Positions 53,860-63,200 of a stretch of DNA of 64,000 nt are shown one piece after another (the stretch's first letter is position 1; each line of letters starts with the position of its first letter). The stretch covers positions 1 through 64,000 of the forward strand of contig NZ_LSEF01000042.1 of assembly GCF_001641695.1 (NCBI RefSeq), written 5' to 3'. This DNA comes from Bradyrhizobium neotropicale. GTDB lineage: Bacteria > Pseudomonadota > Alphaproteobacteria > Rhizobiales > Xanthobacteraceae. A program made the position numbers and the translations under genes. The notes beneath the pieces were generated by a model. That model had not been told where the DNA came from. It was given only the letters and a program-made list of their open reading frames with translations, and made no database searches.

Positions 53860-54774
53860 ATGACCGCATTGAGCCGCCCCGATCTCAGTGACATCCATCC
53901 CGGCGACTGGGTGGACCGGCGCTTACCACTGGCATGGCGCCCCTACGCAAGGCTTGCGCGCCTCGACCGGCCCGTCGGGATATGGCTCACGCTGTTTCCG
54001 TGCCTCGCCGCGCTGATCCAGGCCTCGCATGGATTTCCTGCGGTCTGGCAATTGATCGTCTTCTCGCTCGGTGCGCTTTTGATGAGGAGCGCGGGTTCGA
54101 CTGTCAACGATATCGCGGATCGCAAGTTTGATGCGCATGTCGAGCGGACGCGCTTTCGACCGCTCGCCAGCAGTCAGCTCGAACTCCATCAAGCCATCGC
54201 TTTCCTGATTGCCGAACTCGGGCTTGCGGCGTCACTCCTGATCTTCTTGAACTCCTACACGCGCCAGATGGCAATAGGCGTGCTGCCGCTCGTGTTCATC
54301 TATCCGCTCTGCAAGCGCTTCACCTACTGGCCGCAGGCCGTGCTGGGCGCGGCCTTCAATTGGGGAATGCTGATGGTTTGGGCCGAGGCGGCCGGTCACA
54401 TCCCGCCCGGCGCCATCGTGATGTGGATCGGCGCCATCACATGGCAGATCGGCTATGACACCGTCTACGCTTATGTCGACGTCAAGGACGACGTTCGTCT
54501 CGGCCTGAAGTCGACGGCGATCCTGTTCGGCGAGAAGGGACAAGCCTGTATCGGCCTGTTCTACGCCCTTACGGTCGCATCCTGGTCGCTGGGTGGCTGG
54601 CTGCTGGGCATGTCGTCGTCTTACGCCGTTGGAATGGTGGTGATCGCCGCACATCTTGGCTGGCAGGCCTGGCGCATCGACCTCGCGCGTCCGCAGTTGA
54701 GCTTCAGCCTGTTCTTGTCGAATGTTCTGACCGGCGCGCTCCTGACAATCGCGGCGCTCATCGGGACCTGGTGA
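53860..54774 (+). CDS. ubiA: 4-hydroxybenzoate polyprenyltransferase
   Basis: A 304-residue UbiA-family enzyme with about eight membrane helices. The first Asp-rich motif is NDIADRKFDAHVERTRFRPL (about 88-107), with NDxxDxxxD for Mg-diphosphate; the second is DTVYAYVDVKDDVRLGLKST (about 204-223). It attaches the polyprenyl chain to 4-hydroxybenzoate in ubiquinone synthesis. The family length is about 300. ATG at 53860 is used; ATG at 53821 in frame would add 13 residues. It is monocistronic in appearance, facing the GFA gene. Confidence 0.92.
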   Translation: MTALSRPDLSDIHPGDWVDRRLPLAWRPYARLARLDRPVGIWLTLFPCLAALIQASHGFPAVWQLIVFSLGALLMRSAGSTVNDIADRKFDAHVERTRFRPLASSQLELHQAIAFLIAELGLAASLLIFLNSYTRQMAIGVLPLVFIYPLCKRFTYWPQAVLGAAFNWGMLMVWAEAAGHIPPGAIVMWIGAITWQIGYDTVYAYVDVKDDVRLGLKSTAILFGEKGQACIGLFYALTVASWSLGGWLLGMSSSYAVGMVVIAAHLGWQAWRIDLARPQLSFSLFLSNVLTGALLTIAALIGTW

Positions 54775-54806
54775 GCGCTCGCGTCGCACGCGTGCCCGTC
54801 TGCGCC

Positions 54807-55202
54807 TCAGTCCTCCACCGGCAGTCCGTCCCCATGCACATACCATTGCGCGCGTGACGACCACTGTGCGTGCCGATCCGGCGTCGCGCCGAGCGGCTCG
54901 TCGAACGCGCCGGCATGAACGATTGCCTCGCGGCCGCTGCCGGTGAGGTGAGGCATGGGGCTGCCGCAGACCTTGCAGAACGCGGTGGCAAAGCTCCGCG
55001 CCGTCGGCAGGTCGTAGCGCGCGACCGAGGCCTCGCCACGCAGCCATCGCAGCGCCGCGGCCCGCACGATCACCTCGCATGAATGCGACGACCCCGATGC
55101 CTTCCGGCAGCGCGAGCAGTGGCAGTTCAGGAAGCGATCGAACGGGCCCTCGATCTCGAAGGCGACTTCGCCGCACAGGCAGCTTCCGCGGAATGCAGTC
55201 AC
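54807..55202 (-). CDS. GFA-family (formaldehyde-activating-like) zinc protein
   Basis: A 131-residue CENP-V/GFA domain. Zinc ligands are seen: C8 and C10 in GSCLCGEV, C27, C29 and C32 in NCHCSRCRKASG, and C76/C79 in CKVCGSPMP. The founding member was proposed to condense formaldehyde with glutathione, but most paralogues have unknown substrates. The start is GTG at 55202, with its ribosome binding site GGGGAG inside the end of an upstream 45-codon gene and only one base between stop and start. So the two are translationally coupled. Confidence 0.9.
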   Translation of the reverse strand: MTAFRGSCLCGEVAFEIEGPFDRFLNCHCSRCRKASGSSHSCEVIVRAAALRWLRGEASVARYDLPTARSFATAFCKVCGSPMPHLTGSGREAIVHAGAFDEPLGATPDRHAQWSSRAQWYVHGDGLPVED

Positions 55203-55203
55203 T

Positions 55204-55341
55204 TCACTCCCCCTCTGGCTCGGCCGGTCTCTCGGCAGCCTCTTCCGCCTGCACCTGCGGAGCGCCTGGCGCGCCGCGCAGACGGATCATCGTGTCGATC
55301 ACGTCGATGTCGATCTTGAGCATGTCGAGATCGCGGGTCAT
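55204..55341 (-). CDS. 45-residue acidic protein coupled to the GFA gene
   Basis: ATG at 55341 opens a 45-codon frame: MTRDLDMLKIDIDVIDTMIR, LRGAPGAPQVQ, then an acidic tail EEAAERPAEPEGE. The stop (55204-55206) is one base from the GTG of the GFA gene, and the last codons hold that gene's ribosome binding site. CAGGAAGG lies upstream at a slightly long distance. The first 22 residues could form an amphipathic helix. No family recognised. The gene is too short for usual cutoffs and easily missed. Confidence 0.6.
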   Translation of the reverse strand: MTRDLDMLKIDIDVIDTMIRLRGAPGAPQVQAEEAAERPAEPEGE

Positions 55342-55418
55342 CTCGCGCGCAGAGCCTTCCTGCGGTCAATTCTCAAGGGGGCACGTCGGACGTACGGTGG
55401 CATATTGCGATAGGGGCC

Positions 55419-55796
55419 TCACGCGAACTGCGCCAGTCCGTGTCCGACGGACCAGTTCTCCTTGGGAGCATCGAGAACGTTCACGAACACGTCCTCGGAG
55501 CGGATGCCCGGCCTTTCGCCGAGCAGGTCCGCGATCCGCCGGTACAGCGCTTTCTTCTGCTCGGCGGTGCGGGTGTCGAACACGGTGATCTGGATCAGCA
55601 CCGCGTCGTCGCTGCGCGTGACACCGTAGGCGTTGCCGCAGCGGAAGTTCGCTGGCTCGAGCTCGGTGATGGTCATGAACTCGTCGCCCTCGGGCACTTG
55701 GAGCGCTTCGCGCATGGCGCGGTAGAGGCTGTCGAGGATCGCCTGCCGGTAGGCCGCCGGTTTTCCGGCACGCAGCGAGATGTGAAGGAGAGGCAT
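55419..55796 (-). CDS. Tautomerase-family protein
   Basis: A 125-residue tautomerase-superfamily protein. It starts MPLLHISLRAGKPAAYRQAI, so Pro becomes the N-terminal catalytic base after Met removal; this fixes the start at 55796 and is backed by AGAGG... spacing (GGAAAGGAATCCACCG upstream). The 120-residue length corresponds to two beta-alpha-beta units (Tautomerase_2 type). Activities in the family include tautomerisation and dehalogenation. It is divergent from a TetR regulator with paired palindromes between them, so it is the likely target. Confidence 0.85.
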   Translation of the reverse strand: MPLLHISLRAGKPAAYRQAILDSLYRAMREALQVPEGDEFMTITELEPANFRCGNAYGVTRSDDAVLIQITVFDTRTAEQKKALYRRIADLLGERPGIRSEDVFVNVLDAPKENWSVGHGLAQFA

Positions 55797-55895
55797 CGGT
55801 GGATTCCTTTCCATGCCGGCCTGAACCGCCGCGGCGCTGGCCGAATGGCCGCCGAGCGTATTGACGAAACCGGTTATCGGGCCCAATTAGTTTTC

Positions 55896-55935
55896 GACAC
55901 GCTGTCAAGAAACCACGTTGTTGACATCGCGTCAA
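55896..55935. promoter_or_regulatory. Paired TetR operators
   Basis: GACACGCTGTC (55896-55906) and TTGACATCGCGTCAA (55921-55935) are inverted repeats sharing GACA/TGTC-like halves, lying between the divergent tautomerase and TetR genes. Confidence 0.65.
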
Positions 55936-55986
55936 ATACTTTTGTGCGGCCCCGGCGAAGCGGGCGACATCGAGGAGAAGACAGAC

Positions 55987-56586
55987 TTGAGGCCGCGCGA
56001 GTTCAACCATGACGATGTCCTGCGCATCGCCTTCGATCAGTTCTGGCGCAAGGGAGTGCGGGGCACGTCGCTGTCGGACATCGCGCGCGATGCCGGCGTT
56101 CAGCGCGGCAGTCTCTACAATGCCTTCGGCAGCAAGGAAGCGCTGTTTCTCCTCGCTTACGAGCGCTACGCGGGCGACTATCTCGGCGCCGTGCAGACGG
56201 CGCTCGGTACCGGCACCTTGCGCAAGCGCCTCACGGCCTTCTTCGATCTGACCATCACGAACTTCCGTTCCGGGACGCCGCCTCGGGGATGTCCGACCAC
56301 GCGCGGGCTGATGGAGCTTGGGTCAGCTCAAGGCGAGGGGCTGGACGAGGATGCGCGCCGGGCTTTTGCGGACCTGGTGACGCGCATCACCACCCTGGTT
56401 GAGGACGCGCTGTCGGCCGGCGCCAAAAGGGGTGAGTTCAGCGGTGCGTCCGGGGCCGCAGCATTGCACATCATCACGGTGACGCGCGGCCTTGCCGTGC
56501 TCGAACGCGCCTTCGGCGACGAGGCTCAGCTTCGCAAGATCGCCGCCCACACCATCGATCTCGTGCTCGGTGCGACCAAGCGCTAG
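55987..56586 (+). CDS. TetR-family transcriptional repressor
   Basis: A 199-residue regulator. The N-terminal helix-turn-helix spans about residues 5-52 (VLRIAFDQFWRKGVRGTSLS, IARDAGVQRGSLYNAFGSKE), followed by a helical ligand-binding domain (AefR/TetR_C type). The start is a TTG at 55987 behind GAGGAGAAGACAGAC, an ideal ribosome binding site; longer frames would begin inside the operator region. It is divergent from a tautomerase gene, which it probably represses along with itself. The inducer is unknown. Confidence 0.88.
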   Translation: MRPREFNHDDVLRIAFDQFWRKGVRGTSLSDIARDAGVQRGSLYNAFGSKEALFLLAYERYAGDYLGAVQTALGTGTLRKRLTAFFDLTITNFRSGTPPRGCPTTRGLMELGSAQGEGLDEDARRAFADLVTRITTLVEDALSAGAKRGEFSGASGAAALHIITVTRGLAVLERAFGDEAQLRKIAAHTIDLVLGATKR

Positions 56587-56703
56587 GCGGGCCGTGCCGA
56601 CTCGCCTTGCGCGCAGAGGCGCGGCCGAACCCGAATGCTTAATTCTTTGCTAAGGCGTTCGGGATAAGTTGGCATATCAGCATTGCCAATTTTGCGAGCA
56701 CCG

Positions 56704-58386
56704 ATGATTTTCTCCCGCATCAGTTTCAAGCTGGTTCTGATCGTTGCCATCAGTCTCCTCGGCATGATCGCACTGGCGCCGATCGCGCTCTCGACGCTGC
56801 GCGCGCAGATGGTCGCCGACCGCCAGGCCAAGACACAGCAGATGGTCGACGTCGGCTACGGCATCCTGGCGCATTACCAGAAGCTCGAAGGCGAGGGAAA
56901 GCTGACGCGCGAGCAGGCGCAAGCGGCGGCTCAGGCGGAGATCAAGAGCCTGCGCTACGACAAGGTCGAGTACTTCTGGATCAACGACATGACCCCCAAG
57001 ATGGTCATGCATCCGATCAAGCCCGAGCTGGACGGCAAGGATCTCTCCGCGATGAAGGATCCCGCAGGCAATGCGCTGTTCGTGGGCTTCGTCGATGTCG
57101 TGAACAAGCAGGGCGCCGGCTTCTACGGCTATCTCTGGCCGAAGCCCGGCTTCGAGCAGCCCGTGCCGAAGATTTCCTACGTGAGGGGCTTTGCGCCCTG
57201 GGGCTGGATCATCGGTACCGGCATCTATCTCGATGACGTCGACGCCGTGTTCCGTCAGAACGCCGTGACATTCGGCCTCGTGTGCCTCGTGGTGCTGGTG
57301 CTCGTGCTCGGTGCGTCCTTCGTGATCGGCCGCAGCGTCACCCGGCCGCTCGCCGGGATCACGGCGCTGACCGAGCGCCTCGCTTCCGGCGACAGCGCAT
57401 TCGAAGTGCCCTACACCAGCCGCCGCGATGAGGTCGGCGGGCTCGCCAAGGCGCTCGCGGTGTTCAAGGACAACGCCTCGGCGGTGCGCCAGATGCATGC
57501 CGAGCAGCAGGAGCTGAAGCACAAGGCCGACGACGAGAAGCGCAAGGCGATGGCCGATCTCGCCGGCAAGTTCGAGGCGAGCGTCCAGGCCGTCGTGCGC
57601 GAGGTCTTCAACGAGGCGCGCGAGATGCAGCAGGCCGCCCAGGGCATGTCGGAGACCGCCAACCGCGCCAGCGAGCGCGCCTCCTTCGTCGCGACCGCCT
57701 GCCAGCAGGCCTCGAGCAACGTGCAAACGGTGGCCTCCGCAGCCGGCCAGCTATCCTCTTCGATCGCCGAAATCAGCCAGCGCGTCGCACAGGCGGCCCA
57801 GGTCGCCGACCAGGCCGCTGCCGACGGCCAGCGCACCAACGACACCGTGCAGGGGCTTGCTTCCGCCGCGCACAAGATCGGCGAGGTCATCGACCTCATC
57901 AACCAGATCGCCTCCCAGACCAACCTGCTCGCGCTCAACGCCACGATCGAAGCGGCGCGCGCAGGCGAAGCCGGCAAGGGCTTTGCGGTGGTCGCAAGCG
58001 AGGTGAAGTCGCTGGCGAGCCAGACCGCCAAGGCCACCGACGAGATCGGCGCGCAGATCTCGGCGATCCAGGCCGAGACCCATCAGGTCGTCGGCAACAT
58101 CGAGAGCATCCGCACGACTATCATGGAGGTCAACGAGATCTCCTCGTCGATCGCGGCCGCTGTCGAGGAGCAGGGCGCCGCCACGCAGGCGATCGCGCAC
58201 AGCGTGCAGGAGGCGGCGTCCGGCACCAATCAGGTCTCGCAGAACATCTCCGGCGTCACCGACGCAACCTCGGAGACCGGCCATGCCGCCGGCCTCGTGC
58301 TGCAATCGAGCGGCCGGCTCACGCACAAGCTGCAGTCGCTGCAGGACGAAGTCAGCGCCTTCGTCGCCGGCGTGCGCGCGGCATAA
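56704..58386 (+). CDS. Methyl-accepting chemotaxis protein (Cache sensor)
   Basis: A 560-residue chemoreceptor. TM1 is at about 9-30; a periplasmic single Cache_2 domain (about 35-185) has YFWINDMTPKMVMHP and PWGWIIGTGIYLDDVD; TM2 at about 188-213; HAMP at about 213-266 (RSVTRPLAGITALTERLASG). The cytoplasmic signalling domain (about 300-555) has the tip INQIASQTNLLALNATIEAA and GKGFAVVASEVKSLASQT, which contact CheA and CheW. Cache_2 sensors bind small carboxylates or similar. ATG at 56704 is used. No che genes nearby. Confidence 0.95.
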   Translation: MIFSRISFKLVLIVAISLLGMIALAPIALSTLRAQMVADRQAKTQQMVDVGYGILAHYQKLEGEGKLTREQAQAAAQAEIKSLRYDKVEYFWINDMTPKMVMHPIKPELDGKDLSAMKDPAGNALFVGFVDVVNKQGAGFYGYLWPKPGFEQPVPKISYVRGFAPWGWIIGTGIYLDDVDAVFRQNAVTFGLVCLVVLVLVLGASFVIGRSVTRPLAGITALTERLASGDSAFEVPYTSRRDEVGGLAKALAVFKDNASAVRQMHAEQQELKHKADDEKRKAMADLAGKFEASVQAVVREVFNEAREMQQAAQGMSETANRASERASFVATACQQASSNVQTVASAAGQLSSSIAEISQRVAQAAQVADQAAADGQRTNDTVQGLASAAHKIGEVIDLINQIASQTNLLALNATIEAARAGEAGKGFAVVASEVKSLASQTAKATDEIGAQISAIQAETHQVVGNIESIRTTIMEVNEISSSIAAAVEEQGAATQAIAHSVQEAASGTNQVSQNISGVTDATSETGHAAGLVLQSSGRLTHKLQSLQDEVSAFVAGVRAA

Positions 58387-58413
58387 CAGAGGCGCTTGCC
58401 GCAACTCGTTGCT

Positions 58414-58456
58414 TTTTCCGCGTCACGGCATCGGCCGTGATGCGGAAACACTGTTT
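58414..58456 (+). terminator. Hairpin after the chemoreceptor gene
   Basis: TTTCCGCGTCACGGC and GCCGTGATGCGGAAA pair with one mismatch around a four-base loop, followed by TGTTTTTC. A likely terminator. Confidence 0.6.
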
Positions 58457-58553
58457 TTCTTGACATCAAGTCTGCCGTGCTCGACCTGTAACGACGTCTA
58501 TCGAGGGTGCGCGCGTGCCCTCGCGAAAAGAAAAACAGCACGGGAAAAACGTC

Positions 58554-60275
58554 ATGAGCGCAGGTCTCAACGAGAAGGACTACCTCGCCACCTTGCGCGG
58601 CCTGTGGGACAAGGCCTGGCCGAAGGGCATGCCGCGCTCGCCGCACTATCTGCACGGCGAAGTTCCCCTGACGGAATATCTGCGCGCCTGGGCGAAGCAG
58701 AGCCCCGAGCGTCCTGCGGTGATCTTCTATGGTCATGTCACGACCTATGCGGACCTCGACCGGCAGAGCGACCGCTTTGCTGCCCTGTTGCAGGCGAGGG
58801 GCGTGCGCAAGGGCGACCGCGTCGCCGTCTTCCTGCCGAACTGCCCGCAGTTCCATATCGTCTTCTTCGGCATCCTGAAGCTCGGCGCAATCCATGTGCC
58901 CGTGAGCCCGCTGTCGCGTGCGTTCGAGCTGTCCTACGAATTGAACGATACCCAGGCCGAAGTGATCGTGGCGCTCGACCAGCTCATGCCTGTCGTCGAG
59001 CAGGTGAGGAGCGAGGTGCGTCTGCGCGAGATCATCGTCACGAGCTTTGCCGATGTCGTGCCGGCGACGCCGTCGTTCCCCACACCGGACTCGATCCGCA
59101 CGCCGCGCGTCGCGGTGCCCGGCGCCACTGATCTGCTACCTGCGCTTGCCGCGATGCCCGCGCCGACGCCGTTGCCACCGCCGAGCCTCGATGAGGTCGC
59201 GGCGCTCAACTACACCGGCGGCACGACGGGCATGCCCAAGGGCTGCGTCCACACCCATCGCGACATGGTCTATACGGCCGCCGCCAATTACGGCATCTCG
59301 GTCCTGTCGGACGAGAGCAGCGTGTTCCTGTCGTTCTTTCCCGAGTTCTGGATCGCCGGCGAGAATTTCGGTCTGATCTTCCCGCTGTTCTCCGGCGCGA
59401 CGCTGGTTTTGCTGGCGCGCTGGGACGCCGTCGGCGCGATGGCGGCGATCGACAAGTACAAGGTCACGATCACAGCGATGCCGGTCGACGGCGCGGTCGA
59501 GCTGATGGATCATCCGCGCTGGAGCGAGTTCGACCTGTCGTCGCTGAAGCAGGTGCGCGTCGTTTCCTTCGTCAAGAAGCTCAACGCCGATTATCGCAGG
59601 CGCTGGAAGGATCTCACGGGCACCATCCTGATGGAGGCGGCCTGGGGCATGACGGAGACCCACACCTCCAACACCTTCACCGCCGGCTTCCAGGACCGCG
59701 ATTTTGATCTCAACAACCAGCCGATCTTCGTCGGGCTGCCGGTCCCCGGTGCCGAGTTCAAGATCACAGATTTCGAGACCGGCGCGCTGTTGCCGCTCGG
59801 CGCGGAAGGCGAGATCCGCGTGCGCACGCCGTCGCTGCTCAAGAGCTACTGGAACAAGCCGGAGGCGACCGCGGAGTCGCTGATCGATGGCTGGCTGCGC
59901 ACCGGCGACATCGGCACCATCGACAGGGACGGCTTCCTCCACTTCCTTGGTCGCCGCAAGGAGATGCTGAAGGTCAAGGGCATGAGCGTGTTTCCGCCGG
60001 AGATCGAGGCACTGCTCGGACAGCATCCGAAGGTGCTGGGCTCCGGCGTGGTCGGGCGCGATGATCCCGACAAGGGGCAGGTGCCGGTGGCCTATATCCA
60101 GCTCAAGCCGGAGGCGGTCGGCACCATCTCCGCTGAGGACCTGCGTGCCTGGTGCGCCGAGCGCATGGCCGTCTACAAGATCCCGGAGGTCCGCATCATC
60201 GAAGCTTTGCCCCTGACGGCGACGGGCAAGGTGAAGAAGCAGGACCTCGATCCCAACTTGCCTGCTGCAGTCTGA
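58554..60275 (+). CDS. AMP-dependent acid-CoA ligase
   Basis: A 573-residue adenylate-forming enzyme. The P-loop NYTGGTTGMPKGC is near 219-230, WGMTETHT is the A5 motif, the hinge is DGWLRTGDIGTIDRDGFLHF, and the A10 Lys is in LTATGKVKKQDL. The insert VVPATPSFPTPDSIRTPRVA is rich in Pro. The best guess is an acyl- or aryl-CoA synthetase. The carboxylase gene starts 12 bases after its stop, so the pair makes an operon: activation of an acid to its CoA ester, then carboxylation. ATG at 58554. Confidence 0.88.
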   Translation: MSAGLNEKDYLATLRGLWDKAWPKGMPRSPHYLHGEVPLTEYLRAWAKQSPERPAVIFYGHVTTYADLDRQSDRFAALLQARGVRKGDRVAVFLPNCPQFHIVFFGILKLGAIHVPVSPLSRAFELSYELNDTQAEVIVALDQLMPVVEQVRSEVRLREIIVTSFADVVPATPSFPTPDSIRTPRVAVPGATDLLPALAAMPAPTPLPPPSLDEVAALNYTGGTTGMPKGCVHTHRDMVYTAAANYGISVLSDESSVFLSFFPEFWIAGENFGLIFPLFSGATLVLLARWDAVGAMAAIDKYKVTITAMPVDGAVELMDHPRWSEFDLSSLKQVRVVSFVKKLNADYRRRWKDLTGTILMEAAWGMTETHTSNTFTAGFQDRDFDLNNQPIFVGLPVPGAEFKITDFETGALLPLGAEGEIRVRTPSLLKSYWNKPEATAESLIDGWLRTGDIGTIDRDGFLHFLGRRKEMLKVKGMSVFPPEIEALLGQHPKVLGSGVVGRDDPDKGQVPVAYIQLKPEAVGTISAEDLRAWCAERMAVYKIPEVRIIEALPLTATGKVKKQDLDPNLPAAV

Positions 60276-60286
60276 GTGAGAGATCG

Positions 60287-63200
60287 ATGTCGTTCAAAAA
60301 GCTCCTGATCGCCAATCGCGGCGAGATCGCCATTCGCATCGCGCGCGCCGCGGCCGACGCCGGCATCGCAACGGTCGCGATCCATCCCGCCGACGACGCG
60401 CTGTCGTTGCACGTCCGCGTCGCCGACGAGGCGATCGAAATTCCGGGCCGCGGCGCTCGGGCCTATCTCGATATCGACGGCGTAGTGAAAGCGGCCAAAG
60501 CGGCCGGCTGCGATGCGGTGCATCCCGGCTACGGCTTCCTCAGCGAGAACGCCGCGTTCGCGAAGGCCTGCGCTGACGCCGGCATCACCTTCGTCGGACC
60601 GAAGATCGCTGCGCTCGAACTGTTCGGCGACAAGGTTGCGGCGCGCCAGCTCGCCAAACGGTGCGGCGTGCCGATCATCGCCGGCACCAGCGGCCCATCG
60701 TCGCTGGAGGAGATCACGGCGTTCTTTGCGTCGCTCGGCAGCAATGCGGCGATCGTGATCAAGGCGATGGCCGGCGGCGGTGGCCGCGGCATGCGGGTCG
60801 TGGAGAAAGCCGACGATCTCGCGGAAGCCTATGCGCGCTGTCAGTCCGAGGCCAAGGCCGCCTTCGGCTTCGACGGCGTCTATGCTGAGAGGCTGATCCG
60901 GCAGGCGCGCCATATCGAGGTGCAGATCATCGGCGACCGCCACGGCGCCATCTCCCATCTCTGGGAGCGCGAATGCACGATCCAGCGCCGGCACCAGAAG
61001 CTGATCGAGGTGGCGCCGAGCCCCTCGCTGAGCGAGCCCCTGCGCGGCCGCATCATCGAGGCGGCGAAGCAGCTCGCGGCCGCTGCTTCCTACGACAATC
61101 TCGGCACGTTCGAATTCCTGGTCGACGGCAGCGCCGACGACAGTTTTGCTTTCATCGAGGCCAATCCGCGGCTCCAGGTCGAGCACACCGTGACGGAAGA
61201 GGTGCTCGGGATCGACCTCGTCCGCGCCCAGCTCGCGGTCGCCGCCGGCGCCTCACTGGCCTCGCACGGCCTGTCGCAAGATGCGATCCCGAAGCCGCGC
61301 GGCCATGCCATGCAGCTTCGCGTCAACATGGAGACGCTGGACGAGACTGGCGCGACGCATCCGACCGGCGGCGTGCTCGCGGTGTTCGAGCCGCCGTCAG
61401 GCCCGGGCGTCCGTGTCGATAGCTTTGGCTATGCCGGCTACAAGACCAGCGCCGCCTTCGACTCGCTACTGGCAAAGGTCATCGTGCACACGCCGGGTGA
61501 GGCCTGGCACGACGTGGTCGCCAAGGCCTCGCGGAGCTTGCGCGAGTTTCGGATCGACGGCGTCATCACCAACATCGCCTTCCTTCAGGCGGTGCTGGCG
61601 CATCCCGATTTCAGGACCAACCGCATCGCGACCGATTTCATCGATCGCAATATCGGCAAGCTCGTCGAAGAGGCCGATGGCGCGGCAAGGCCGCTCTACT
61701 TCGCTGCAACCGAGCGAAGCGGCGCCGGCACTGAGGCGCACATCGCGCAGGAGGTGCCCGAAGGGACGGTCATGGTCGCCGCGCCCTTGCAGGGCACGAT
61801 CGTCACCATCCAGGTGAAGCAAGGCGAGGTCGTACGCCCCGGCCAGCAGCTCGCCGTGATTGAATCCATGAAGATGGAGCATCTGGTGATGGCCGAGCAG
61901 GGCGGCCGCGTCATGACACTCGTCGCCGGCGATGGCGTCACGCTGCTGCATGGCGAGCCGATCATGTATATCGAGCCGCTCGACGTCGCGGCCGACGTGT
62001 CGGCGGCGGAAGCCGACATCGATCTCGACCATATCCGCGCTGATCTCGCCGAGCTGATCGCGCGCCAGGCCAACACGCTCGATGAGAACCGCCCAGCCTC
62101 GGTCGAGCGCCGCCGCAACACCAATCAGCGCACCGCGCGCGAGAACGTCGCCCAGCTCGTCGATGATGGCTCCTTCATGGAATATGGCAGCCTTGCCATC
62201 GCAGCCCAGCGCCGCCGCCGCAAGCTCGACGACCTCATCAAGAACACCCCGGCCGACGGCCTGATCATGGGCGTTGCCACAGTCAATGCCGACAAGTTCG
62301 GTGCGGACGGCGGGCGCTGTATCGTCGTGGCCTATGACTACACCGTGCTCGCGGGCACGCAGGGCCATATGAACCACAAGAAGATCGACCGCATGCTGAC
62401 GCTGGCGGAAGACTGGCGCGTCCCGCTGGTGTTTTATGCCGAAGGCGGCGGCGGTCGGCCCGGCGACACCGACCGGCTCGGCATGACCGGGCTCGATGGT
62501 CCGTCCTTCGTGCAGTTCGCAAGGCTCTCCGGCCTCGTGCCTGTCATCGGCGTCGTCTCCGGCTATTGCTTCGCCGGCAACGCCGCGATGCTCGGCTGCT
62601 GCGACGTCATCATCGCGACGAAAAACGCCTCGATCGGCATGGGCGGCCCCGCGATGATCGAGGGCGGCGGCCTCGGCGTCTATCATCCCGCCGAACTCGG
62701 CCCGGTCTCGTTCCAGGCGCCGAACGGCGTCATCGACATTCTCGTCGAGGACGAGGAGGAGGCGACGCGGGTCGCGCAGAAATACCTGTCCTATTTCCAG
62801 GGTGCGGTGTCGGACTGGCAGGCGGCCGACCAGCGCCTCTTGCGCCGGGCGATCCCGGAGAACCGCCTGCGCGTCTACGACATTCGCAGCGTGATCGATC
62901 TCGTCGCGGACAAGGATTCCGTGCTGGAACTGCGCCGCGACTACGGCGTCGGCATGATCACTGCGCTGATCCGCATCGAGGGCAGGCCGTTCGGCCTGAT
63001 CGCCAACAATCCGCGCCATCTCGGTGGCGCGATCGATGCCGACGCCGGCGACAAGGCCGCGCGCTTCCTCCAGCTCTGCGACGCCTTCGATCTGCCCATC
63101 GTCTCGCTCTGCGATACGCCCGGCTTCATGGTCGGCCCCGAAGCCGAGAAGACCGCGATCGTGCGCCACGTCTCGCGCATGTTCGTCACTGGTGCAAGCC

